DNA of 64,000 bases from IGN2 sp964639955. Its GTDB lineage: Bacteria; Bacteroidota; Ignavibacteria; Ignavibacteriales; Ignavibacteriaceae. The translations under genes and the position numbers were made by a program. How positions within the stretch are numbered: position 1 is the stretch's first letter; each line of letters opens with the position of its first letter. This document shows, piece by piece, positions 1-7,459 of the stretch. The notes under the pieces are model-generated. The model saw only the letters and a list, made by a program, of their open reading frames with translations. It was not told where the DNA came from and ran no database searches. The DNA is taken from contig CAZXGJ010000002.1 in NCBI GenBank assembly GCA_964639955.1, positions 62,001 to 126,000 of the forward strand, in the 5' to 3' direction.

Positions 1-675
1 ACAGATAAGCTTGACGCAGTCGGGAACACAACAGCAGCTATTGGTAAAGGCTTCGCTATCGGCTCTGCTGCACTTACTGCCCTGGCTTTGTTCAGCGCTT
101 ATCAATCGATGGCGCAGATAAAAGTTATTGATGTGAGTAATCCATACGTGATGGCCGGATTATTTATTGGCGGTATTCTACCATTTCTGTTCAGCTCATT
201 GGCTATGCGTGCAGTAGGAGAAGCTGCCTTTGATATGATTAAAGAAGTTAGAAGGCAATTCAAAGAAATTCCCGGGCTTATCGAAGGAAAAGGAAAAGCC
301 GACTATGCAAAATGTGTGGATATTGCTACTGCTGCAGCAATCAAAAGAATGATTGCGCCGGGTTTGATTGCAATTATTACTCCGATAGTATTTGGTTTTA
401 TTAGCAAAGAAGCACTTGGTGGTTTACTGGTGGGTGTAACAGTAACAGGAGTGTTGATGGCAATTTTTCAGGCAAATGCCGGAGGTGCCTGGGATAATGC
501 TAAGAAACATATTGAGGCAGGAGCTTTTGGTGGCAAGGGCTCCGATCCGCATAAGGCAGCAGTTGTTGGTGATACAGTTGGTGATCCTTTTAAAGATACC
601 TCTGGACCATCTCTGAATATTTTAATTAAGCTTATGTCTGTAATTGCACTAGTAATTGCACCTTTAATTTTGTAA
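1..675 (+). CDS. hppA: Membrane-bound ion-translocating pyrophosphatase, C-terminal part
   Basis: This integral membrane enzyme hydrolyses pyrophosphate and pumps H+ or Na+. The gene is open from base 1 in frame 1, so its start lies to the left; 224 C-terminal residues are visible. Family motifs are plain: GNTTAAIGKGFAIGSAAL near the left edge, GGAWDNAKK, and DTVGDPFKDTSGPS near the end, followed by a last membrane helix. In this family the A in GNTTAA (instead of K) marks K+-dependent enzymes. The next gene starts 5 bases downstream, so it probably heads or continues the operon with qmoC. Removing the PPi made by ATP sulfurylase would fit a sulfate-activation role; that link is inference. 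The pumped ion cannot be told from this fragment. Confidence 0.97.
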   Translation, partial: TDKLDAVGNTTAAIGKGFAIGSAALTALALFSAYQSMAQIKVIDVSNPYVMAGLFIGGILPFLFSSLAMRAVGEAAFDMIKEVRRQFKEIPGLIEGKGKADYAKCVDIATAAAIKRMIAPGLIAIITPIVFGFISKEALGGLLVGVTVTGVLMAIFQANAGGAWDNAKKHIEAGAFGGKGSDPHKAAVVGDTVGDPFKDTSGPSLNILIKLMSVIALVIAPLIL

Positions 676-680
676 AACTG

Positions 681-950
681 ATGGAGAAGAAAACTGAAAG
701 ACCGGTTTGTCCGCATTGTAAAAATGAAATGCTACCTTGGATGCCTCCGGCTGAATCATCCTGGGGTGAGAACATTCAGTTTGTATGTTTTAATGATGAA
801 TGCACTTATTTTGTGAGAGGTTGGAAGCACATGTGGGAAAACTTCAATGTAAAATCTTCTTACAGGCATAGATTGGATCCTGCAACCGGTGAATCCGGAC
901 CTCTTCCTGTCTGGTCTGTTGATGCACTTAAAGACAGGATTACATTATGA
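681..950 (+). CDS. Small zinc-ribbon protein (ogr/Delta-like zinc-finger type)
   Basis: An 89-residue soluble protein with two cysteine pairs, C10-x2-C13 and C36-x4-C41, which could bind one zinc or a small Fe-S centre. The middle is rich in aromatic residues (VRGWKHMWENF) and the C terminus has DPATGESGPLP. Small proteins of this look are, as far as I recall, found beside Apr/Qmo/Dsr genes in sulfate reducers, but their role is unknown. It starts 5 bases after hppA and lies 24 bases before the YkgJ-type gene, so it is most likely co-transcribed with both. I cannot assign a reaction or a DNA-binding role from the sequence. Confidence 0.8.
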   Translation: MEKKTERPVCPHCKNEMLPWMPPAESSWGENIQFVCFNDECTYFVRGWKHMWENFNVKSSYRHRLDPATGESGPLPVWSVDALKDRITL

Positions 951-974
951 AAAAATCAGAATCGGGGTTATAGT

Positions 975-1769
975 ATGAATGCTTTGGGAGAACTTAAAAA
1001 AACAATTCTGGAACAATATCCGCGGCTTGATGAAAATGCAGAATTTAAATTTTCCTGTCATCCCGGGGTTTCTTGTTTTAATCAGTGCTGTGCCGATGTT
1101 AATATTTTTCTAACTCCTTATGATGTGCTTAGATTAAAAAATCATCTCGGGATTGATTCACAGGAATTTTTAGATAAATATACTCAGCTTGTTGCCGACC
1201 CTAAACAACAGCTTCCGGCAGTACAGCTTTTAATGACAGAAACCGACACAAAACATTGTTATTTTGTTGAGCAGGGTAAGGGGTGTACTGTTTACGAAAA
1301 TCGCCCCTGGTCGTGCCGTATGTATCCCGTTGGGCAGGCATCACCTAAAGAAAACGGAAATGCAGATGAGAAAAAGTTTTTCTTTTTACTGCAGGAAGAT
1401 GTTTGCAAAGGATTTGAAGAAGAAAAGAAGTGGACAATTGCAGGCTGGCTGAAAGATCAGAAAGTTGACGAATTTGATACGTTTGGAGAAATGTTTAAAG
1501 AAATAACTTTTCATAATTTCTTCGAACAGGGCAAGGTACTTACTCCGCAAAAAGTGGATATGTTTTTCCTGGCCTTGTACAATCTTGACCGCTTCAGGGA
1601 TTTCATCTTCAACACAACATTCTTAAAGAGATTTGATATAGAAGAAAAAACACTAGAAAAAATTAAAACTGATGATGAAGAATTGCTAAGATTTGCTTGT
1701 CAATGGGTAAAATTTTCTCTGTTCGGAGAAAAAACAATTCAAATAAAAAGTGAACTATTAAAAAAATAA
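975..1769 (+). CDS. YkgJ-family cysteine-cluster protein
   Basis: A 264-residue soluble protein of the YkgJ (CxxxCxxCC) family. The cluster motif is CHPGVSCFNQCC at about residues 28-39, and more cysteines lie at HCYF, GCTVYENRPWSCRMYP and CKGF, the usual set of a metal or Fe-S binding domain. The second half has no motif I recognise. Family members are often annotated as Fe-S oxidoreductases or zinc/iron chelating proteins without a proven reaction. It sits between the zinc-ribbon gene and qmoC with short gaps (24 and 9 bases), so a job in assembling or supporting the Qmo complex is a reasonable guess but unproven. Confidence 0.85.
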   Translation: MNALGELKKTILEQYPRLDENAEFKFSCHPGVSCFNQCCADVNIFLTPYDVLRLKNHLGIDSQEFLDKYTQLVADPKQQLPAVQLLMTETDTKHCYFVEQGKGCTVYENRPWSCRMYPVGQASPKENGNADEKKFFFLLQEDVCKGFEEEKKWTIAGWLKDQKVDEFDTFGEMFKEITFHNFFEQGKVLTPQKVDMFFLALYNLDRFRDFIFNTTFLKRFDIEEKTLEKIKTDDEELLRFACQWVKFSLFGEKTIQIKSELLKK

Positions 1770-1778
1770 GGGTTTAAC

Positions 1779-2948
1779 GTGAACGAAAGAACCTTGATCC
1801 AGCCAGATGTTAAATTTATTAATTATCTAAAGAAACATGGCGGAAGTACTTTAAAAAATTGTTATCAATGTGCAACCTGCTCGGTTGTTTGTTCATTATC
1901 CCCGCGCAATAATGCATTCCCGCGCAAAGAAATGATCTCTGCCGGTTGGGGGCAAAAAGAGAAGCTGATATCGAATCCTGATGTCTGGTTGTGTCATGGA
2001 TGCACCGATTGTTCAACCTATTGCCCGAGAGGTGCAAAACCCGCCGATGTACTAAGTGCCGTGCGATCTTATATAATTGAGTTCTTTGCATTTCCTAAAT
2101 TTATGGGCAGGCTGGCACAAAACCCTAAGTATCTTCTTCTTCTTCTTCTTATTCCTGCCATAATTATTTTCGGAATTTCATACGTTCATCTCAACGGCAA
2201 TTACTCTCAGCTTGCAGAAAGAACTATTATATTTGAAAGACTTTTCCCGCATTCGGTTGTGGATCCGCTTTTTATTTTTGGTAACATTCTGGCATTTACT
2301 TTTGCTGGCATTGCTTTAAGCAGGTTCTGGAAAAACCTTACTTTATTTGCACCATCAGAAAACAAAAAAGGGTTTATACCCGTTTTCATTAAAACCATTA
2401 TTGAGTTTTTTTCGCATAAAAATTTTAACGCCTGTTCAACCGATTCCTCGCGTTTCTGGGGGCATCTGTTAATTTTTTATGGATTTGCTGGAGCTTTTAT
2501 TACCACTGCGCTGGCTGCAATAGCAGATATAGTTTTCCATTATAAAGCACCATTACCTTTTTTATCACCGATTAAAATACTCGGTAATATAAGCGGTTTA
2601 TTAATGGTTGTCGGTACAATCCTTGTCTTTGTGCATAGATTAAAAAATAAGAACAAAGTTACCAGTACTTATTCTGATTGGAGTCTGATTCTATTCATTT
2701 TTGGTGTTGCTTTAACCGGTTTGATTACACAATATTTTCGGTTTTTCGAACTGCCTGAGCTTGCTTATCCGGCTTATTATATTCATATGGTTTTACTTTT
2801 TTGTTTACTCTGGTATGCACCATTCTCAAAGCTCGCACATATGTTTTACAGAACGATTGCTTTGGTTTATTTGAAGATGAATGACAGGAATAAGAAGGCA
2901 GTTATTTTTAATTATATTATAATTTTGATTTTCTTCATCCAAAGTTAA
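1779..2948 (+). CDS. qmoC: Quinone-interacting membrane-bound oxidoreductase subunit C (QmoC)
   Basis: QmoC is the membrane subunit of the QmoABC complex that exchanges electrons between menaquinol and APS reductase. The 389-residue protein has an HdrC-like N-terminal domain with two [4Fe-4S] motifs, CYQCATCSVVC (about 28-38) and CHGCTDCSTYCPRGAKP (about 70-86), then an HdrE-like cytochrome b domain with about six membrane helices and conserved HKNFNAC, RFWGH and YYIH pieces. The combination and the VWLCH...CPRGAKP and VDPLF signatures separate it from plain HdrC or NarI. It starts with GTG after an AAGGG ribosome site, 9 bases behind the YkgJ-type gene. QmoA and QmoB are not in the window; hppA and two small genes precede it instead. 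The direction (sulfate reduction or sulfur oxidation) cannot be read from QmoC alone. Confidence 0.92.
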   Translation: MNERTLIQPDVKFINYLKKHGGSTLKNCYQCATCSVVCSLSPRNNAFPRKEMISAGWGQKEKLISNPDVWLCHGCTDCSTYCPRGAKPADVLSAVRSYIIEFFAFPKFMGRLAQNPKYLLLLLLIPAIIIFGISYVHLNGNYSQLAERTIIFERLFPHSVVDPLFIFGNILAFTFAGIALSRFWKNLTLFAPSENKKGFIPVFIKTIIEFFSHKNFNACSTDSSRFWGHLLIFYGFAGAFITTALAAIADIVFHYKAPLPFLSPIKILGNISGLLMVVGTILVFVHRLKNKNKVTSTYSDWSLILFIFGVALTGLITQYFRFFELPELAYPAYYIHMVLLFCLLWYAPFSKLAHMFYRTIALVYLKMNDRNKKAVIFNYIIILIFFIQS

Positions 2949-3020
2949 TGCTTTGTTTTAAGACTATTAAGTTCAGAAGTTACATTCGGGAGAAAAAACT
3001 TATAATGCTTTAGTGAAAAA

Positions 3021-4751
3021 ATGAAGACAAATAAATTCCGGGAGTTTGTAACAAAATATATACTAAGATTTCCTGAAGAAGGAACTTCCCCTGAACGCTA
3101 TAAAGCCCTCCGACGAAATATTATTATCCTAATGATTCTTGTTACCGTCATTCCACTCTCACTAATGGCAACTATAAATTATTATCAATATCAAAAAAAT
3201 CTCAGGGATGAAATAATCAACCCGATGCAGGTGCTTACAAACAAAAGCAAGCGCTCATTCGAACTCTTCCTTGAGGAGCGGCTTTCAACTGTAAGATTTA
3301 TTACTTCTGCATATACTTTTCAGGAACTTTCCGATAAGAATATACTTCACCGTATTTTAAGTGTTTTAAAGAGAGAGTTTGATGGATTTATCGACCTGGG
3401 ATTAATCAGCAGCGATGGTAAACTGCTCAGTTATGCAGGTCCATATTCGTTCCTAGAAAAAGATTATTCGCAACAGAACTGGTACCATAACGTTATAATT
3501 AATGGCAAACATATCAGTGATGTTTTCTTGGGCTACCGGGAATTCCCTCATATTGCTATCGCAGTTCAGAACCTTACCGATCCGCAGTGCTGCTGGATCC
3601 TGAGAACGACAATTGATACTAAAAAATTCGATGCACTTATTGCTACTATGGAGCTTGATGCTGAAAGCGATGCATTTCTTATAAACCGCGAAGGAATTAT
3701 GCAAACCAACTCTAAATTTTATGGCAGAGTGCTTGAACCTTGCCGGATTAACATCCCGGCCGGAGGACAGGGAACTTATGTTATTGAAGCTGAGGATAAA
3801 AGCGGACGCGAAATATTTGTGGCATATTCATATTTTGATGAACCTGCTTACATTCTTGTTCTGGTAAAGCCAAGTTCTCTTATTTTAAAGACCTGGTTCA
3901 CTTTCCGGACTGAAATATTTTTTATTTACATCGCAAGTGTTTTACTGATTATCTTGTTGGTCTATAAACTAACAGATGCTCAGGTAACTCATATTAAAGA
4001 AGCTGATGAAAAAAGAGAAATGGCATTCAGGGAACTCGAACATTCCCAAAAACTCTCTTCCATCGGCAGGCTTGCCGCCGGGGTAGCTCATGAAATTAAC
4101 AATCCCCTGGCTATTATAAGTCAGAAAGCCGGACTTATGAAAGACTTGATTGCAAATGCTTCCGATTTCAAAGAAAAATCCAAATTCGACGAACTGACAA
4201 ATTCAATACTCAGATCAATCGATCGATGCAGCGCTATAACACACAGGCTTCTTGGTTTTGCCCGGCGAATGGAAATTGAATATGAAGAGCTTGACTTGAA
4301 TGACGTGGTAAAAGAAGTGATAAGTTTTCTTGAGAAAGAAGCTAGTCACCGCAACATTAAAATTGAATTGCAGCTTGATGAAAAGCTTACCCGTATATCA
4401 TCCGACCGCGGACAACTACAGCAAGTGTTTCTTAACATCCTGTCTAATGCTTTTGCTGCTGTTGCAGATAATGGAAATATTTTTATCCGGACATGGGAAG
4501 AAAATAACGATACCGTGGCCATTTTATTCAAGGATGACGGCTGCGGTATGACTGAAAAAGAACTGAATAATATTTTCGAACCATTCTTCACAACAAAAAA
4601 AGGATACGGAACCGGTTTGGGTCTACCTATTACTTATGGAATAGTTAAAAAAATGGGAGGCACTATTAAAGTTGAAAGTAAAAAGGGCGAAGGATCGATT
4701 TTTACAATTTTTCTACCCAAAATTCCAAGAAAGGAAAGCGGTGGTACCTGA
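3021..4751 (+). CDS. Membrane sensor histidine kinase with extracytoplasmic Cache-like sensor
   Basis: A 576-residue kinase. Helix 1 is at about residues 33-52, a roughly 240-residue periplasmic sensor region with Cache-like features follows, and helix 2 is at about 300-320. The HisKA box GRLAAGVAHEINNPL puts the phospho-accepting residue at H357. The ATPase domain is complete: N box (NILSNAF), G1 (DDGCGM), F box (FEPFFTTK) and G2 (GTGLGLPIT). It is of the NtrB/AtoS class. The following receiver gene starts inside its last codons, so the two are translationally coupled and probably partners. Its place between qmoC and a sulfate-type permease suggests that it senses a sulfur compound or redox state, which is inference. 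Confidence 0.93.
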   Translation: MKTNKFREFVTKYILRFPEEGTSPERYKALRRNIIILMILVTVIPLSLMATINYYQYQKNLRDEIINPMQVLTNKSKRSFELFLEERLSTVRFITSAYTFQELSDKNILHRILSVLKREFDGFIDLGLISSDGKLLSYAGPYSFLEKDYSQQNWYHNVIINGKHISDVFLGYREFPHIAIAVQNLTDPQCCWILRTTIDTKKFDALIATMELDAESDAFLINREGIMQTNSKFYGRVLEPCRINIPAGGQGTYVIEAEDKSGREIFVAYSYFDEPAYILVLVKPSSLILKTWFTFRTEIFFIYIASVLLIILLVYKLTDAQVTHIKEADEKREMAFRELEHSQKLSSIGRLAAGVAHEINNPLAIISQKAGLMKDLIANASDFKEKSKFDELTNSILRSIDRCSAITHRLLGFARRMEIEYEELDLNDVVKEVISFLEKEASHRNIKIELQLDEKLTRISSDRGQLQQVFLNILSNAFAAVADNGNIFIRTWEENNDTVAILFKDDGCGMTEKELNNIFEPFFTTKKGYGTGLGLPITYGIVKKMGGTIKVESKKGEGSIFTIFLPKIPRKESGGT

Positions 4752-5118
4752 TAAAAAAATAGACGTTCTCATTGTAGATGACGAGAAAGAACTCGCAGAA
4801 ACTATAGCCGAAAGACTTGAGTTAAGGGGAATTAAGGCTCAAACTGCTTCAGACGGCGATTCTGCTTTATCATTGATAAAATCCTTTCCTCCGAGTGTTG
4901 TGGTTTTAGATTTAATGATGCCGGGTATGAGCGGGCTCGAAATACTGGCAAGGATTAATTCTTTAAAGCTTGATGTTCCCGTTATCCTATTAACCGGCTA
5001 CGGGTCGAAGGAACATACTGTTGAAGGAATGAACCTGGGTGTATTCGATTTTGTTATGAAACCCTGTAATCTTGATGAGCTGATTTCAAAAATTCAACTG
5101 GCAATTAGTAAAAGCTAA
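4741..5118 (+). CDS. Stand-alone response-regulator receiver
   Basis: A 125-residue single CheY-like domain without an output domain. The acidic pocket is VDDEKE near the N terminus, the phospho-acceptor is D57 in VLDLMMPG, and the switch residues are the T of LLTGYG and the K of MKPCN. I place the start at the GTG at 4741 because AAGGAAA lies just upstream and because this trims a non-conserved leader; a longer frame extends to 4672. It overlaps the upstream kinase gene by 11 bases. With no output domain it should act by protein contact or as a relay intermediate for the degenerate kinase-like protein that follows. Confidence 0.9.
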   Translation: MVPDKKIDVLIVDDEKELAETIAERLELRGIKAQTASDGDSALSLIKSFPPSVVVLDLMMPGMSGLEILARINSLKLDVPVILLTGYGSKEHTVEGMNLGVFDFVMKPCNLDELISKIQLAISKS

Positions 5119-5140
5119 ATTAAGTGAAAGGGAATATAAA

Positions 5141-5791
5141 TTGAAAGAGAAAGAAATAGCTTTTATAGGCAAAATTACCGCAGGTGTAACACACGAAGTA
5201 AATAATGTTTTTGCAAGCATAAAGGAAATTTCCGGCTTAATGTCCGATATACTTTCAATTACACAGGATAATACTTTCAAACACAAAGAAAAATTTCAAA
5301 CATCAGTTCAGAAGATTCAAAGCCAGGTTCAAAGAGGAATTACATTTACATGTCAATTGAATAAATTCTCACATTTGGCGGATTATGATAAAGCGGAAAC
5401 TGACCTAAATGAAATGACTGGGAACCTTATTTTGCTGACAGAGCGGTTTGCAAGAATTAAAAACGTAGTCTTAACATTAAAACAAAGTGAACGAACTGTA
5501 ATTGTAAGTACAAACCTGTTCTATCTGAATATGGCTATGTTTTATATCATTGAATACTTTTTTAATCACACTATAAGCGGTGGTGAAATAGTTTTTTATC
5601 CGGCAATAAAAGATAATCAATGTGTTTTAAGTATTAGCTTTAAAGGTGAAGCAACAGATGAAAAGAATTTTCTTAAGGATCCGGATAGTGAATTGCTTAA
5701 ATCCCTGGAAAACATCATCGGGTCATTTGGTGGAAGTTACGAGCTGAATTCCTTATTGAAAACAATTGATCTTTACATTTGCCGGCTTTAA
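5141..5791 (+). CDS. Histidine-kinase-like protein with degenerate ATPase domain
   Basis: A soluble 216-residue protein. Its N terminus is a good HisKA dimerisation box (GKITAGVTHEVNNVFASIKE) with H18 as the likely phospho-site. The C-terminal half has the length of a HATPase domain but no readable N box, DxGxG or GTGLGL; only FKGEATDE and GSFGGSYE remain at matching places. It starts with TTG after AAAGGG. It may be a histidine phosphotransfer protein (like Spo0B or ChpT, which also carry dead ATPase folds) linking the upstream kinase to the three receivers around it. That relay is inference; the loss of ATP motifs is what the sequence shows. Confidence 0.82.
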   Translation: MKEKEIAFIGKITAGVTHEVNNVFASIKEISGLMSDILSITQDNTFKHKEKFQTSVQKIQSQVQRGITFTCQLNKFSHLADYDKAETDLNEMTGNLILLTERFARIKNVVLTLKQSERTVIVSTNLFYLNMAMFYIIEYFFNHTISGGEIVFYPAIKDNQCVLSISFKGEATDEKNFLKDPDSELLKSLENIIGSFGGSYELNSLLKTIDLYICRL

Positions 5792-5830
5792 ATAATGAGT
5801 TTCAGAAATTAAATAACCTGGAGTGTTAAG

Positions 5831-6316
5831 ATGGAAAAAATAAAAATTCTTTTGGTTGATGATGAAAAGGAATTTGTAGAAACCTTATCAGAAAGAATAA
5901 GGATGCGTGAACACGATTCCGAAGTTGCTCTTAATGGTGAGCAGGCATTAAAGAAAATGGAAGATGATATCCCCGACGTAGTTGTTCTAGATTTAAAGAT
6001 GCCAGGTATGGATGGGATGGAAGTCCTTAGAAAAATAAGGGAGGCTTATCCGAAAGTTCAGGTTATTATGTTAACCGGGCATGGCTCCGAGAAAGATGAG
6101 CAGGAAGCCAGGAAACTGGGTGCATTCGAATACCTGCAGAAACCGGTGGAAATTGATACCCTTATGAAAAAAATTAAAAAAGCTTATAAGAATAAATTTG
6201 AAAGCAGCATGGTAGCTGCAACTTTTGCAGAAGCCGGCGAATTCGATACTGCCAAAGAAATCAGAGACAGCGACCAGGAAGATGTTCCCGATAAAAGTAA
6301 GAAAAAACAAAAATAA
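5831..6316 (+). CDS. Response-regulator receiver with short C-terminal tail
   Basis: A 161-residue protein with a complete CheY-like domain: LLVDDEKEF acidic pocket, D54 in VLDLKMPGMDG, T in MLTGHG and K in LQKPVE. After residue 120 there is a charged tail with AEAGEFDTAKEI and a lysine-rich end. A tail with an AEAGEFDTA-like element is, from memory, common in receivers near sulfate-reduction genes of Desulfobacterota; its function is not known to me. GGAG lies just before the ATG. It is the second of three receivers in this operon. Confidence 0.92.
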   Translation: MEKIKILLVDDEKEFVETLSERIRMREHDSEVALNGEQALKKMEDDIPDVVVLDLKMPGMDGMEVLRKIREAYPKVQVIMLTGHGSEKDEQEARKLGAFEYLQKPVEIDTLMKKIKKAYKNKFESSMVAATFAEAGEFDTAKEIRDSDQEDVPDKSKKKQK

Positions 6317-6335
6317 ATAACTTAAAGGTTCATTT

Positions 6336-6764
6336 ATGAATATCAGGTTGTTACTTGTCGATGATGAAAAAGATTTTGTAGACTCCCTTGCTGAAAGACT
6401 TCGACTGAGAGATTTTGATGTGTCAACAGTATACAGCGGAACTGAGGCTATAGATATTCTTACGAAGCAGGAATTTGATATCATAGTTCTCGATGTTAAA
6501 ATGCCAGGTAAAGATGGTATTGAAACTCTTAAAGAGATCAAAGCAAATCACCAGATTCCGCAAGTCATTATGCTCACTGGTTATGCAACTGTCGAAACTG
6601 CAATTCAGGGTATGAAGGTTGGGGCATACGATTTTATAATCAAACCAACAGTTACTGAAGATCTGATAAACCTGGTAAACAAGGCTTATAAAGTAGTAGA
6701 AGAACAAAGGGAACGAATACGCCGGGCTGAGATTGAAAACATTATTAAGAAACGCAGTTGGTAG
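6336..6764 (+). CDS. Stand-alone response-regulator receiver
   Basis: A 142-residue CheY-like protein with LLVDDEKDF, D53 in VLDVKMPGKDG, T in MLTGYATVET and K in IKPTV. The ATVETAIQGMKVGAYDF segment resembles the receiver of NtrC-type regulators, but the AAA+ and DNA-binding parts are absent; a helical, charged tail of about 25 residues ends the protein. It lies 19 bases after the previous receiver and about 70 bases before the CBS gene. It probably regulates by contact or phosphate transfer and not by DNA binding. Confidence 0.92.
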   Translation: MNIRLLLVDDEKDFVDSLAERLRLRDFDVSTVYSGTEAIDILTKQEFDIIVLDVKMPGKDGIETLKEIKANHQIPQVIMLTGYATVETAIQGMKVGAYDFIIKPTVTEDLINLVNKAYKVVEEQRERIRRAEIENIIKKRSW

Positions 6765-6834
6765 AAAATAACTGTCATTTCAGATAAAACACAACCGGAT
6801 CTTTTAAGAATACAATTACTGAAGGAGCATTGTT

Positions 6835-7386
6835 ATGGAAATAATTTTGGTGAAGGATTTGATGGTGCCGTTATCAGGATATGCAACTGTATCCCAGGAC
6901 GCTACTTTAGCCGATGCTGTAAAAGCTTTAAAAAAAGCCCAGCTTGAGTTTGATCAAACGAAAGACCGCCACAGAGCAATTCTTGTTACCGATGCTGCTG
7001 GTAATGTAGTGGGCAAACTTAGCCAGTTAGATGTTATAAGGGCGCTTGAGCCGAAATACCTCAAACTAGACGACCAGAAAGAATTATCACGTTTTGGTAT
7101 CAGTAAAGATTTTATTGACAGCCTGATGAAAGAACATCACTTGTGGGAAAAATCCCTTGATAATATCTGCGAAAAAGCAGCCAGAACTATTGTTAAGACA
7201 ATCATGTATGCCCCGACTGAAGGAGAATATGTTAAAGAAGAAGCCACCCTAGAAGAAGCTATTCACCAGCTGGTTATGGGAAAACATCAGTCTCTTCTTG
7301 TTACCAGGGGTAGAATGATTGTTGGTGTTTTAAGACTTACAGATGTGTTTAGAGAAATTGCGAACAGAATAACCTCTTGTCCGTAG
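6835..7386 (+). CDS. Two-CBS-domain protein
   Basis: A 183-residue protein made of two CBS motifs, about residues 6-70 (VKDLMVPLSGYATV ... GKLSQLDVIRAL) and about 117-180 (IMYAPTEGEYVKEEATLEEAIHQLV ... GVLRLTDVFREI), split by a helical insert of about 45 residues. CBS pairs bind adenine nucleotides such as AMP, ATP or AdoMet and act as energy sensors. An AAGGAG site precedes the ATG. It sits between the receiver genes and the SLC13 permease, so it may gate sulfate uptake or activation according to adenylate state; this is inference from position. Confidence 0.9.
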   Translation: MEIILVKDLMVPLSGYATVSQDATLADAVKALKKAQLEFDQTKDRHRAILVTDAAGNVVGKLSQLDVIRALEPKYLKLDDQKELSRFGISKDFIDSLMKEHHLWEKSLDNICEKAARTIVKTIMYAPTEGEYVKEEATLEEAIHQLVMGKHQSLLVTRGRMIVGVLRLTDVFREIANRITSCP

Positions 7387-7459
7387 TAAACAAAATCTTC
7401 CTGATTCTATAGCAGGCTAAAATATAATCGTAACTCATATTACAGAGGAGTAAGGCTTA

